Positions 44,711 through 53,441 of a stretch of 64,000 bases of DNA are shown piece after piece (positions within the stretch are counted from its first letter, which is position 1; the number at the start of each line of letters is the position of its first letter). The notes beneath the pieces are model-generated. The model saw only the letters and a program-made list of their open reading frames with translations. It was not told where the DNA came from and did no database searches. The stretch is taken from NCBI RefSeq assembly GCF_016741775.1, contig NZ_JAERRK010000018.1, positions 62,001 to 126,000 of the forward strand. The letters are read 5' to 3'. A program made the position numbers and the translations under genes. This stretch comes from Streptomyces actinomycinicus. GTDB lineage: Bacteria; Actinomycetota; Actinomycetes; Streptomycetales; Streptomycetaceae.

Positions 44711-45659
44711 CCCTGATCTCTTCGTTTCGTGGATGGCGAGTCAGCGCTCCGGCAGCCTCGCGTCGCTGGTGCGGGATGCCGCCTGGGCAAGCGGGCAGGA
44801 CCGCAGGAGTTCAACCAGATGGATCGGCCGCCTGGAAGCTCTCGGCCTGGCGACCGTTAACTGGGACCGAGGCCAGTGGAGTGCGAGTCCCTGCGAGATC
44901 ACAGATTTGCCGGGAGGCATTCAGACCGCTGTGCTGACCGGAACCCGGCCCGTCGGCCTTGCCCTCTGCCGACAGCTGGGAGCGGTAGTCGAACGACCTC
45001 GACCAGCTGAGGCCGGCATGCCTCTGCCAGCCACGGTGTGGTTTCAGTACAGCGAGCCCTCCCAGTTGCACGGCCTTACCGCATCTCTTGGTGCACAGGT
45101 GACACCATGCGCTGCAGAGGCTTTGACAAGGTCCCTCACGACTTTCAAGCCTGGCCCTGCCACTGCGCCACCAGCGCGTAGCAACCAGGTAGAAAAGCTG
45201 GATCTCACGACAGCAGAGTTCACGAACGTAGATCTTTCGCGGCACAGGCCCGCTCCCGGCCTGTACAAATACACGCTGTACGGGCGCTTGCCCCGCTACC
45301 TCTTGCTGCGCAGAACCCCCAGGCAGACGCCGCACCATCAGCACGCCCCTGCTGCATCTGGGTCGGACACCTGGCACGCAGTTGGCCGCCGGGAGGGAAC
45401 CCATTACGTCCTCCCTGCCACCGCGTTCCCCCTTCAATGGGAGCCCTACCCAGAAGCCGCTCCCCGGGGCAGTAAAACCCTGGGCCGCCTCACCGCCGAC
45501 TGGAGAGCTCCGCTTCCGCTCACGCAGGAACGCGCTGCCGTCCTGTGCACGGGGCTCGCCTGTACCCGCACCAAGCAAGGGGACCGCTACGACGGCGTCC
45601 CCCTGCACATCGCTGAACGCATCGCCGTTTCCCTGCGCCGTCGCCTGGAGACCTCATGA
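44703..45659 (+). CDS. Unrecognised 318-residue protein with N-terminal winged-helix-like region
   Basis: GTG start at 44703, inside the end of the preceding gene. Residues about 1-70 (SLASLVRDAAWASGQDRRSSTRWIGRLEALGLATVNWDRGQW) resemble a winged helix. The rest has no known motif. It includes LHGLTASLGAQVTPCAAEALTRSL and a basic C-terminal part (RLPRYLLLRRTPRQTPHHQ). Its stop overlaps the helicase start (ATGA). The strict coupling suggests it works in a complex with the helicase, perhaps in DNA recognition. This is inference. Confidence 0.8.
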   Translation: MFDPDLFVSWMASQRSGSLASLVRDAAWASGQDRRSSTRWIGRLEALGLATVNWDRGQWSASPCEITDLPGGIQTAVLTGTRPVGLALCRQLGAVVERPRPAEAGMPLPATVWFQYSEPSQLHGLTASLGAQVTPCAAEALTRSLTTFKPGPATAPPARSNQVEKLDLTTAEFTNVDLSRHRPAPGLYKYTLYGRLPRYLLLRRTPRQTPHHQHAPAASGSDTWHAVGRREGTHYVLPATAFPLQWEPYPEAAPRGSKTLGRLTADWRAPLPLTQERAAVLCTGLACTRTKQGDRYDGVPLHIAERIAVSLRRRLETS

Positions 45660-48600
45660 GCACACCTGTACCTGGCCTAGACGCCTTTGCAACGCACGAC
45701 GCCCTGCGTGAGGCGTACTTGCGGTACTACGACACCGCCTTTCGCCTGCGCGACGAAGCACTGCAGGCCGAACGTCGTTCCCTGCTTGACCGCCCTGGCG
45801 GCGTCTTTGCTGACCCCTTCGTCGAATTGCGCCCGGAGTACGCCCTCTCGGGACGCTCTCTGACACAGTCGGCCGAGCTTGCGGGCGCCCCCGCGGAACT
45901 GGCCGCATTCGCCGAACGCGGCCTCTTCGACCCCGGGATGCAGCTCTACACTCACCAGGAGCGTGCACTTGCCTGCACCAGGAAAGGCGGCCAGAACGCA
46001 GTAGTCACGGCTGGCACGGGATCCGGCAAAACTGAAGCCTTCCTGCTGCCTATCCTGGCTGACCTGCTACACGAGTCGCGTGACTGGCAAGGCAGCCCCG
46101 CGCCGCACCGACCCTGGTGGGAACGGGCCTCGGCTGACTACCAGCCCCAGAGACAGGGCGAGCAAGGGCGTCCCGCCGCCGTACGTGCCATGGTTCTCTA
46201 CCCCATGAACGCTCTGGTCGACGACCAGCTTGTACGGCTCAGGCGCGCCCTGGACAGTGACAATGTCCGTAAATGGCTTGACGATCACAGGTACCGCCAC
46301 CGCTTCTACTTCGGCCGTTTCACTGGCAGCGCCCCCGTCACAGGCAGCCCCCATCAGCAGTTCGCCGTCGATGAGTTGCGCGCCTATCTCAAGGCCACCG
46401 CCGCTCGCAGCGAGCGAGCCAGACAAGCCGCAGAGGAGCGCGAGGACAGCAACCTTGCCTACTTCGCTCCGCGCCTGGACGGTGGGGAGATGCGCAGCCG
46501 GTGGGACATGTACGACGCACCCCCCGACGTCCTCATCACCAACTACTCCATGCTGAACGTCATGCTGCAGCGCAGCCGTGACGAGGACTTCTTCCTGAGT
46601 ACTGAACAGTGGCTCAACTCATACGAGGATGCTCGGTTCACTCTCGTGCTCGACGAGCTGCACATGTATCGCGGAACGCAGGGCACAGAGATCGCCTACC
46701 TGATCCGCAACCTCACACACCGGCTCGGGCTCGCCGGACGTCCTGAAAAACTCCGCATCCTCGCTGCATCAGCATCGCTTGATGAAAAACGCGACTCAGA
46801 CCGACGCTTTCTCCAGGACTTCTTCGCCCGCGATGAGGCCTCCTTCCACTTCATCCCTGGCGAACCCGCGCCTCGTACCAGCGGACCTGGGGACATCTCC
46901 GCCTCAGCTCCCCAGCTGGCGAAGGCCTGCACCAGCCCCTTGACCCCGCCGGAAGCCTCACAACTGCTAGCGGCTACGGGCGCCGCGCAGGCGCTGGCAG
47001 ACGTTCTTATCGCTGGGACAGACACACCGTCCGCGCCTTCCAAGGCCGCCACCGCCCTGGCTCGTGAACTCTTCCCCGCAAGCACTCAAGAGGAAGCCGA
47101 TCTGGCTCTGCGAGGAACAGCAGCGGCCATCCGGACCGCAGCCGCGTCTGGGACATCTGGCTTGCCCAGGATCCGCATCCATCTCTTCTTCCGGAACGTC
47201 GCCGGCATGTGGGCCTGCAGTGACCCTGCCTGCTCAGAGGTTCCACACGGTTTCCAGTCGACCGGACGCACCATCGGCAAGGTCTTCTCCGTTCCCCGCA
47301 CGTCCTGCGACTGCGGCGCCCGCGTCCTGGAACTGCTCTACTGCCAGTCCTGCGGAGAAGCCATGCTAGGCGGCTATGCTCCCCGCAACGCAGTTCGCAC
47401 CCGGATTTTCAAGTCCATCCTGTTGCCAGACAGCCCCGACCTGTCCCGCGTCCCTGACCAGTCAGGCAGGGACCGCACCGCCGCCAACTACATCGTCTAC
47501 TGGCCTTCCTCAAAGCCTCAGCGTGCCGACGATGATGCCCATTGGACTGGCGGGAACGGCAGCGTCCGTTTCGCCTTCCGGCGCAGCATCTACGACCCTG
47601 CCAGCGGACATCTCCTGAACAAAGAGGCGGGTGCGACCGGCTGGAGTTTCCACGTCACGAGCCCAGTCGACAAGAGCACAGGCCTCGCCAAGCTCGACTT
47701 GTCGCTGCTGCCCCCTTTCCCCACCAAGAGCCCTTGCTGCGGGGCAGACTGGGAGCGCCGGTACGACAAAGACAGCAAAACCCGCCCTATCACAGACCCC
47801 GTCCGTCTTACCTCGCCGGTACGAACCATGCGGACCGGTTTCGAGAAGATCAACCAAGTCCTATCGGACGAACTAGCCGAGCAGTTCACCGATCCTCGTG
47901 AACGGAAGCTGATCGTCTTCACAGATAGCCGACAGGACGCGGCTAAGCTCGCGGCGGGAATGTCGCTACGCCACTACCAGGACCTCGTCCGACTCCTAGC
48001 CCTGGATGAATTGCGCGAGTCGGCCGTATCGGATGACGATCTCGACGCTGTCCGGGCACAGCTTGCAGGCCAGAAATCCACTGCGATTGAAGAAGCGGTC
48101 GAACGGCTGCGCAAACGCAGCAAGCAGGATCTCAATACGCTGCGGGGAGCGCTCATTGACGGAGACGAAGACACAGCGAAGGTCGTCGCCAAGCGGCTTT
48201 CCTCTCCCCCGACCTTGGACTCCCTCGCTAAGGTGCACGTAAACGCCCGACTGCTCTCCCTTGGAGTCAATCCAGCAGGCACAAAACCGAGTGTGCAGTC
48301 CGTTGGACAGTTGCAGTGGCACGAGCTTTTCGACTGGGAGCAGAAACCACCTGCGCTTACCACCGCTACCTCGGCAGCTCAGGAGGCGGCCCTCTCTTCC
48401 GAGGACGGCCTCTTGGAAAACACGATCGAAGCCCTTTTCTCGGGGGCGGGCCGCGACGTTGAGTCCCTCGGGATGGGGGCCATCACCCCGGCCAAGACCA
48501 CGTCAGATCCTGAAGGAATCGGACAGGCAAGCCTGCGAATCCTCGCCGAGCTGCGACGGTTCTTCCACATGCGCAACGATGACCGGGTCACACCTCCGCC

Positions 48601-51037
48601 CCGGTTGAAAGACTTCTGGATGAGCGTCGCCGCTCACCAGGGCACGGACTACGACGACGTCCAACGAGATGCCGAAACGGTATGGGGTGACGCCGTCACC
48701 CCTAACTACGTCATTGACCCGCGCAAGGTAGCAGTGCAGCCGGCACGCGGGAACGTGTGGCAGTGCCCCACCTGCGCCCGCAGACACCTCACCCGCAGCG
48801 CTGGCACGTGCACCCGGTGCCGCAGCGAGCTCCCCGGAAAGCCATCACATGAGAGCGCTCCCGAAGACAGCGACTACTACGCGTGGAAGGCCTCCAGTAA
48901 CCGGGCGGCCTTCCGTCTGAACTGTGCCGAACTCACCGGGCAGACCGGACGAATCGAGGCACAAGCCCGCCAAGCGCGCTTCCAGCATGTCTTCCTGAGT
49001 GATCCACCCGAGATCCCGCTCGTGCATGAGATCGACCTGCTGTCGGTCACCACGACGATGGAAGCCGGCGTGGACATCGGCCCCCTGTCTGCGGTCCTCA
49101 TGGCCAACATGCCTCCCAGCCGGTTCAATTACCAGCAGCGCGTAGGGCGGGCCGGGCGGCGCTCATCACCGGTCGCCGTCGCACTGACCGTCTGCCGCGG
49201 ACGCAGCCACGACGAGCACTACTTCGCCAACCCGTCGGCCATCACGAACGACCCCACCCCTGCGCCGTACCTTGCTCTCCAGCGTCCTGAGATCCTGAAG
49301 CGGGCCATGGCCGCTGAGATCCTGCGACTCGCCTTCCGCGATCTTGAGCACCACGGTGGAGCGGGAAGCGTTCATGGAGAGTTCGGACTGGCCCAGGACT
49401 GGAAAGCCGCGCTGCCGGACGTCCATGCCTGGATCGAGCAGCAGGACGATCTCTTGGCGCAGACCGCACGAGCCCTTACGGCCCACACGCCTATGCAGCC
49501 AGAGCAGATACTCGACATTCCATGGGTTGAAAACCTCCTTGGGAGCATCACAGAAGTCGCAGCAAGCTCCACGGGATCCCAACAGCTCGCTGAGCGGCTG
49601 GCGCATGCAGGGATCCTCCCCATGTTCGGCTTCCCCACCCGGGTCCGGCAGCTCTACCTGGAAGCACCCGAGAAGCGCTATCCATGGCCCCCCGACGCAA
49701 CCATCGACCGTGACATCGCCATGGCAGTCTCGCAGTTCGCGCCCGGGGGTGAGATCGTCAAGGACGGGCAGGTTTTCACTGTCACCGGAGTCACAGAGTT
49801 CGAACCGCTGCCCCAGGGGCCTCGACCCATTGCAGAACCGCTGGAGAATCCCCGCACAGTGGGTCTATGCCGGGTTTGCAATCACGTCGAAGAGCACCCG
49901 TCCCTCCAGGGCCCATGTCCTGTATGCCTGTCTCCGGAGTACAGCGTCGTCGATCTGCGCGAGCCTGCAGGATTCCGTTCCAGCGAAGCCCGCGACTTCG
50001 ACGGCGTCTTCGCGTGGTCGCCCTACACCATCTCCTCTCGGGCAGCTACCAACCTCTCCGCGCTCGGTTTCACGCCGTGGAAAGGTGCACACGTCTTCGC
50101 TGGTCCTGGGAAACGGTACGTCGTCAATGACAACAACGGAGAGCTGTTCTCGCTGCGCCGGGCCTCGGCACCTTGGGGCGGGTACTTGGCCGATGGCGCT
50201 TCAGGCAACAGTTACGGCGATCCCATCCGAGTCGCACTCGGAGCCGTACTGCCCACTGACTTTCTGTTCCTCGGACCTGCCTCCAGTATTGACCGGAAAG
50301 GCGGTCACCGCCTCAACCTCACTAACGGTAATCCTGCCTACGGAGCCGATATCAGCGAGGGGCGACGGGCAGCCTGGTATTCGCTGGCCTTCCTGCTCCG
50401 CAGTTCAGCTGCCCGCTACCTCGACGTGGGCCGCCAGGAACTCCTCGCTGGAATCCATCCTGGTCCTCACCAGGATGGTCACGTCGTGTACGCCTTCCTC
50501 GCCGACGCACTGGAAAATGGCGCCGGCTTCAGCACGCACCTGGGCCACGCGGACGTCATCGACGGCTACATGCAGGCAGTCGGCAAGTTCCTGGAGGAGC
50601 TTCGGGAAGATGAGCATGCCGACGAATGCACCTCTTCATGTCCACGCTGCCTGCGTGACTACTCAAACATGGCGCACCATCCGCTGCTCGACTGGCGTCT
50701 GGCGGAAGACCTTCTGACCGTTCTTTCCGGCAGGTCTCTCACTCCGTCTGCCGTGCGCGCCCGTGGCTCCCTGGCCGTGCTCAAGGGGTTGTATAAGGGC
50801 AACTACCTGGACGAAGACATGCCAGGGCTGGCCTTCAGCGCCAAGGGTCGGCGTCATGCTGTCGTCGCCAAGCACCCACTCCAAGCATGCGAACTAGATC
50901 TCGTCAGCGCGGATCTGCAGCCGACATTGGATGCCGCCCTTGAGTTCACTCAGGATGCGGGGCGCGTGATCGTCGCGGACTGGTTCACATTGGAGAAGAG
51001 CCCCATGCAGATCATCGAGCGCCTGGGGACACTCTGA
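45656..51037 (+). CDS. Large DEAH-type helicase with zinc ribbons and DUF1998-like C-terminus
   Basis: A 1793-residue superfamily 2 helicase. It has Walker A AGTGSGKT (119-126), the motif II box D333-E-L-H in VLDELHMYRGTQGTEIAYL, FTDSRQDAAKLAAG near 757, TTTMEAGVDIG near 1134 and QQRVGRAGRR near 1160. Cysteine pairs suggest zinc ribbons (SCDCG...YCQSCGEA; CPTC...CTRC; CRVC...CPVC near 1405-1425). The C-terminus has CTSSCPRCLRDYSN (Cys1658, 1662, 1665) followed by HHPLLDWRLAEDLL, the DUF1998/MrfA-type zinc module. Large DUF1998 helicases occur in Druantia (DruE), DISARM and Dpd systems and in MrfA repair proteins. The neighbours do not match those I know, so the system may be new. Confidence 0.93.
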   Translation: MSTPVPGLDAFATHDALREAYLRYYDTAFRLRDEALQAERRSLLDRPGGVFADPFVELRPEYALSGRSLTQSAELAGAPAELAAFAERGLFDPGMQLYTHQERALACTRKGGQNAVVTAGTGSGKTEAFLLPILADLLHESRDWQGSPAPHRPWWERASADYQPQRQGEQGRPAAVRAMVLYPMNALVDDQLVRLRRALDSDNVRKWLDDHRYRHRFYFGRFTGSAPVTGSPHQQFAVDELRAYLKATAARSERARQAAEEREDSNLAYFAPRLDGGEMRSRWDMYDAPPDVLITNYSMLNVMLQRSRDEDFFLSTEQWLNSYEDARFTLVLDELHMYRGTQGTEIAYLIRNLTHRLGLAGRPEKLRILAASASLDEKRDSDRRFLQDFFARDEASFHFIPGEPAPRTSGPGDISASAPQLAKACTSPLTPPEASQLLAATGAAQALADVLIAGTDTPSAPSKAATALARELFPASTQEEADLALRGTAAAIRTAAASGTSGLPRIRIHLFFRNVAGMWACSDPACSEVPHGFQSTGRTIGKVFSVPRTSCDCGARVLELLYCQSCGEAMLGGYAPRNAVRTRIFKSILLPDSPDLSRVPDQSGRDRTAANYIVYWPSSKPQRADDDAHWTGGNGSVRFAFRRSIYDPASGHLLNKEAGATGWSFHVTSPVDKSTGLAKLDLSLLPPFPTKSPCCGADWERRYDKDSKTRPITDPVRLTSPVRTMRTGFEKINQVLSDELAEQFTDPRERKLIVFTDSRQDAAKLAAGMSLRHYQDLVRLLALDELRESAVSDDDLDAVRAQLAGQKSTAIEEAVERLRKRSKQDLNTLRGALIDGDEDTAKVVAKRLSSPPTLDSLAKVHVNARLLSLGVNPAGTKPSVQSVGQLQWHELFDWEQKPPALTTATSAAQEAALSSEDGLLENTIEALFSGAGRDVESLGMGAITPAKTTSDPEGIGQASLRILAELRRFFHMRNDDRVTPPPRLKDFWMSVAAHQGTDYDDVQRDAETVWGDAVTPNYVIDPRKVAVQPARGNVWQCPTCARRHLTRSAGTCTRCRSELPGKPSHESAPEDSDYYAWKASSNRAAFRLNCAELTGQTGRIEAQARQARFQHVFLSDPPEIPLVHEIDLLSVTTTMEAGVDIGPLSAVLMANMPPSRFNYQQRVGRAGRRSSPVAVALTVCRGRSHDEHYFANPSAITNDPTPAPYLALQRPEILKRAMAAEILRLAFRDLEHHGGAGSVHGEFGLAQDWKAALPDVHAWIEQQDDLLAQTARALTAHTPMQPEQILDIPWVENLLGSITEVAASSTGSQQLAERLAHAGILPMFGFPTRVRQLYLEAPEKRYPWPPDATIDRDIAMAVSQFAPGGEIVKDGQVFTVTGVTEFEPLPQGPRPIAEPLENPRTVGLCRVCNHVEEHPSLQGPCPVCLSPEYSVVDLREPAGFRSSEARDFDGVFAWSPYTISSRAATNLSALGFTPWKGAHVFAGPGKRYVVNDNNGELFSLRRASAPWGGYLADGASGNSYGDPIRVALGAVLPTDFLFLGPASSIDRKGGHRLNLTNGNPAYGADISEGRRAAWYSLAFLLRSSAARYLDVGRQELLAGIHPGPHQDGHVVYAFLADALENGAGFSTHLGHADVIDGYMQAVGKFLEELREDEHADECTSSCPRCLRDYSNMAHHPLLDWRLAEDLLTVLSGRSLTPSAVRARGSLAVLKGLYKGNYLDEDMPGLAFSAKGRRHAVVAKHPLQACELDLVSADLQPTLDAALEFTQDAGRVIVADWFTLEKSPMQIIERLGTL

Positions 51038-51089
51038 CCTGATGGATTACTCAGAGGCGGCGTTCCCGGAGAGGAGCGCCGCTTCCGAT

Positions 51090-51118
51090 CCGTGTGCGCA
51101 GGTTCGAATCCTGCCGGG
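51090..51118 (+). repeat. att direct repeat, copy 2 (tRNA 3' fragment)
   Basis: Exact copy of 42092-42120. The 5' half of the tRNA is missing, so this is not a tRNA gene but a recombination junction between the island and the conjugative element. Confidence 0.9.
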
Positions 51119-51126
51119 AGTGCCCC

Positions 51127-51300
51127 TCATGAGGTGCCCAAGGCTCCGTTACCAGCGAAAACTCCAAGGCCGGGGTCTTCTTGTCTGTGCCGCCGTACAC
51201 GACCCTGAGCGACCCTACGACGGCCTCTGCGAACTACTTGTGGACAGGATCTTGGAGCGTCGTCCCAGGCCAGCCCAGCTCTTCCGCTGATGCCCGTCAT
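51127..51300 (-). CDS. Doubtful small frame in the att arm
   Basis: A 57-residue frame (MTGISGRAGLAWDDAPRSCPQVV at the start) whose ATG overlaps the stop of the DUF6083-like gene (TGATG). The corresponding frame after the first att copy is similar (WGDAPESCPQIVHRG) but has no start. It may be coding or only conserved DNA of the att arm. Confidence 0.2.
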   Translation of the reverse strand: MTGISGRAGLAWDDAPRSCPQVVRRGRRRVAQGRVRRHRQEDPGLGVFAGNGALGTS

Positions 51301-51680
51301 CCTGCGTCCGGCCAGTCCTCGGAAGGTCGGGGCGGCTCGGGCTCATTCAGCCGCTCGGCCTGCCGCGCGTTCTCCCCCCGCAGGCTCGTCAACCACGGCC
51401 ACAGGTCCGGCAGGCGTTGCTCTGGGCAGGCCAAGCGATGCTCGATGCGGCACCGCTGGAACGGGTCGGGCGGACAGACGCCGTACACCGCCACCTGCCC
51501 GTCGGACGTCTCGATCCACCGGTACTCCGCCGGCACCACGTGGGCGAGCGGAGTCATGTCCGGCTCCAACAGCACCCAGTCGTGTTCGAGCGTCGCCACC
51601 CGCTCCTGAGGCAGACCGCAGTACGGGCACAGCAGCCGTGCCCCGCCCAACCGGCGCGTCAACTTCTCGGAAGCCCCCAT
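51297..51680 (-). CDS. DUF6083-like zinc-ribbon protein
   Basis: A 127-residue protein with an N-terminal CPYCG pair (RLLCPYCGLPQERVATLEHDWVLLEPDMTPLAHVVPAEYRW), a pattern I recall as DUF6083, common on Streptomyces mobile elements. A second Cys group lies in GVCPPDPFQRCRIEHRLACPEQ. The function is unknown. It lies between att and int as an accessory gene of the element. Confidence 0.7.
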   Translation of the reverse strand: MGASEKLTRRLGGARLLCPYCGLPQERVATLEHDWVLLEPDMTPLAHVVPAEYRWIETSDGQVAVYGVCPPDPFQRCRIEHRLACPEQRLPDLWPWLTSLRGENARQAERLNEPEPPRPSEDWPDAG

Positions 51681-51876
51681 ACAGCGAGGGTCAGCACTTT
51701 GCCCGTCCGTGCGTAGAGGGCGAACCGGACGGGACCCCTGAGGCGCTCGTACACCGGCGAAAGGAGAATCGACGCGGCAGGTGCATCCAGCAACCAGCGA
51801 CTTGGAATGTGCGGCCAGTACACGACGAAGCCCCCAAACCTGTAAGGGTTGGGGGCCGGTCGCCGAGCGATCCGAC

Positions 51877-53250
51877 TCACTCGTACTCGTTCAAGAGGTC
51901 TTCAATCTTCCGGTTGGCGATCTCTTGGCGTCCGTCGATGCACTTGGCATAGCGGCCCAGCAGGACCTCAACGCTGTTTCCCGCACGCTCGGCCACCTCA
52001 GTCGGGTCCACCCCAGAGTTGAGCCAGGTCGACAGGGTCGAGTGCCGGAGGTCGTACGGCCGCGCAGCGAGCGGCGAGGCGACCGCGGTCGGCGGAAGGG
52101 CCAACGCCCGAGCCTCCTGCCACACGCGGTAGTACGTCGACGAGCCGACCACTCCCCCGCGCTCGTTCGTGAAGAGCCGCCCGTCCTCAGCAACGCCGAA
52201 AGTGTCGAGATGCTGCTTGAGCATGACGACGAGCTGAGGCGGGATCGGAACGAGCCGGACCTCCTCCGCAGGACGGTTCTTTAGGCCCCGGTCGTCATGG
52301 GTCTCGCCCGAGTCCGTCCACTGCTTTCCGGCACTGGGTCGGGTCCGGTTCAGAAGCGCCGTACCCCAGCCGCGTTCGGGCAGCTTCAGATCCGCCTCTG
52401 TGAGGGCCACGGCCTCGGCTGGCCGGAAGGCTCCGTAGTACATGCAGGCGAACAGACCGACGAGCCGACGACCACGGGCCCGGCCGTACCCACCGACGTA
52501 CGACACGGCCGTCAGCAGCGCACGTGCCTGCTCCGGATTGGCGACCACGCGCGGGTCGACCTCACCTGCGACCTTCGGCTTCTTCCAGCGAATCTGAGTC
52601 AACGGGTTCTCTTTGAACTCCCCGAGGTCCACCGCGTAGTGCAGGGCGTTGACCAGCGTGCGACGCTTACGACGGACGGTTTCCGCGGCTGCGGCGGTCC
52701 CGTCGAGCTTCAGCCTCAGAGAGTCCAGGACCGCCCTTGCAAGGGCGGCATCACCAAGGTCAGCCAAGGGCCGCGAGGCTTTCGACACCCAGCTCAGGAT
52801 GTTCGCGACGTCGTCGGGCAACTCGCGCTCATCAGGTCCGGGAAGGACGAACGCCCAGTTGCGGAGCGTCTTCCTGATCAGCTCTTCCGGTGGCTGCCCC
52901 GGCCGGTCGTCCAGAAGAGCCATGGTCACCGCCGTCAGCGACTCGTTGATCCCGCTGCGCGTGTTGGGTGCCGCGTGGGGCCATTTCATGGCGAGGTATC
53001 GCAGAGCGAAGGCGTACCAGCTCATCGAGGCCGCCTTCTCGACCATCGAGTCAGGCAGGCCAGTGACCGTGTCGAACCCTTCGCCGCCGTGAGTGGCCTG
53101 CAGCAGTTTGGATCGGTAGTGGTCCGCCAGCCCCTTGGTCCGGAACTGCTCGGAGAACACATTGCCGGCGACGATCCACCGGACGTCATACGACGACTTC
53201 TTCGTGTTCCGCTTGCGAACACCCCACACCTTCACGTCGAGAGATTTCAC
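51877..53250 (-). CDS. int: Tyrosine-type site-specific integrase
   Basis: A 457-residue recombinase. The catalytic residues visible are R276 (YYGAFRPAEAVAL), R402-H403 in YDLRHSTLSTWL, and nucleophile Y434 in LLGRYAKCIDGR. The first His of the H-x-x-R box is Tyr399, a variant I recall as common in Streptomyces elements. GTG at 53250 has GGAGG seven bases upstream and overlaps the xis stop (GTGA). It would recombine the tRNA-Arg att sites 0.8 kb away, and perhaps also the older copy at 42092. Confidence 0.95.
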   Translation of the reverse strand: MKSLDVKVWGVRKRNTKKSSYDVRWIVAGNVFSEQFRTKGLADHYRSKLLQATHGGEGFDTVTGLPDSMVEKAASMSWYAFALRYLAMKWPHAAPNTRSGINESLTAVTMALLDDRPGQPPEELIRKTLRNWAFVLPGPDERELPDDVANILSWVSKASRPLADLGDAALARAVLDSLRLKLDGTAAAAETVRRKRRTLVNALHYAVDLGEFKENPLTQIRWKKPKVAGEVDPRVVANPEQARALLTAVSYVGGYGRARGRRLVGLFACMYYGAFRPAEAVALTEADLKLPERGWGTALLNRTRPSAGKQWTDSGETHDDRGLKNRPAEEVRLVPIPPQLVVMLKQHLDTFGVAEDGRLFTNERGGVVGSSTYYRVWQEARALALPPTAVASPLAARPYDLRHSTLSTWLNSGVDPTEVAERAGNSVEVLLGRYAKCIDGRQEIANRKIEDLLNEYE

Positions 53251-53441
53251 GCCGCTGCCTCCAGCTGCCGCAGCCAGGTGGTGAAGTCGCTCCGCCAAAC
53301 GCGCAGCTCGCCGTTGGGCAGCTTGAAAGCAGCCGGCCCGAGGCCCAGCTCGCGCCACCGGTAGAAGGTGCGCCGCGAGACGCCGCCCAGTTCGTCGAGC
53401 ACCTGGTGCACAGTCATCAGCTCGTCGCGTCGACGGTCCAT
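53247..53441 (-). CDS. xis: Excisionase, helix-turn-helix type
   Basis: A 64-residue protein with a MerR/AlpA-like DNA-binding helix (MTVHQVLDELGGVSRRTFYRWRELGLGP). It directs excision together with the integrase. The ATG at 53441 has AAGGAG seven bases upstream and lies inside the 3' end of rep. A second ATG at 53417 would share a base with the rep stop. Confidence 0.9.
   Translation of the reverse strand: MDRRRDELMTVHQVLDELGGVSRRTFYRWRELGLGPAAFKLPNGELRVWRSDFTTWLRQLEAAA

Larger units (their letters stand above)
42121..51118. mobile_element. Integrase-less island between att repeats (CIME-like)
   Basis: About 9 kb bounded by two exact copies of the 29-bp tRNA segment. Both copies are followed by related sequence of about 150 bp (CCTGAGCGRCCCTAYGACGG ... 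TTGTGGACAGGAT). Inside are only three genes and no integrase, while a full integrative element with int follows immediately. This tandem layout is that of a cis-mobilizable element stacked on a conjugative element. The mobility is inferred. Confidence 0.7.

Noticed and set aside
42692..51037. Naming the helicase operon Druantia or DISARM
   Set aside because: Only the helicase architecture fits. The typical partners (methyltransferase, PLD protein, DruH or DruA-D type proteins) were not recognised.
51090..51124. Second tRNA gene
   Set aside because: Only the T-arm side is present; D-arm and 5' acceptor strand are missing, so it is an att fragment.
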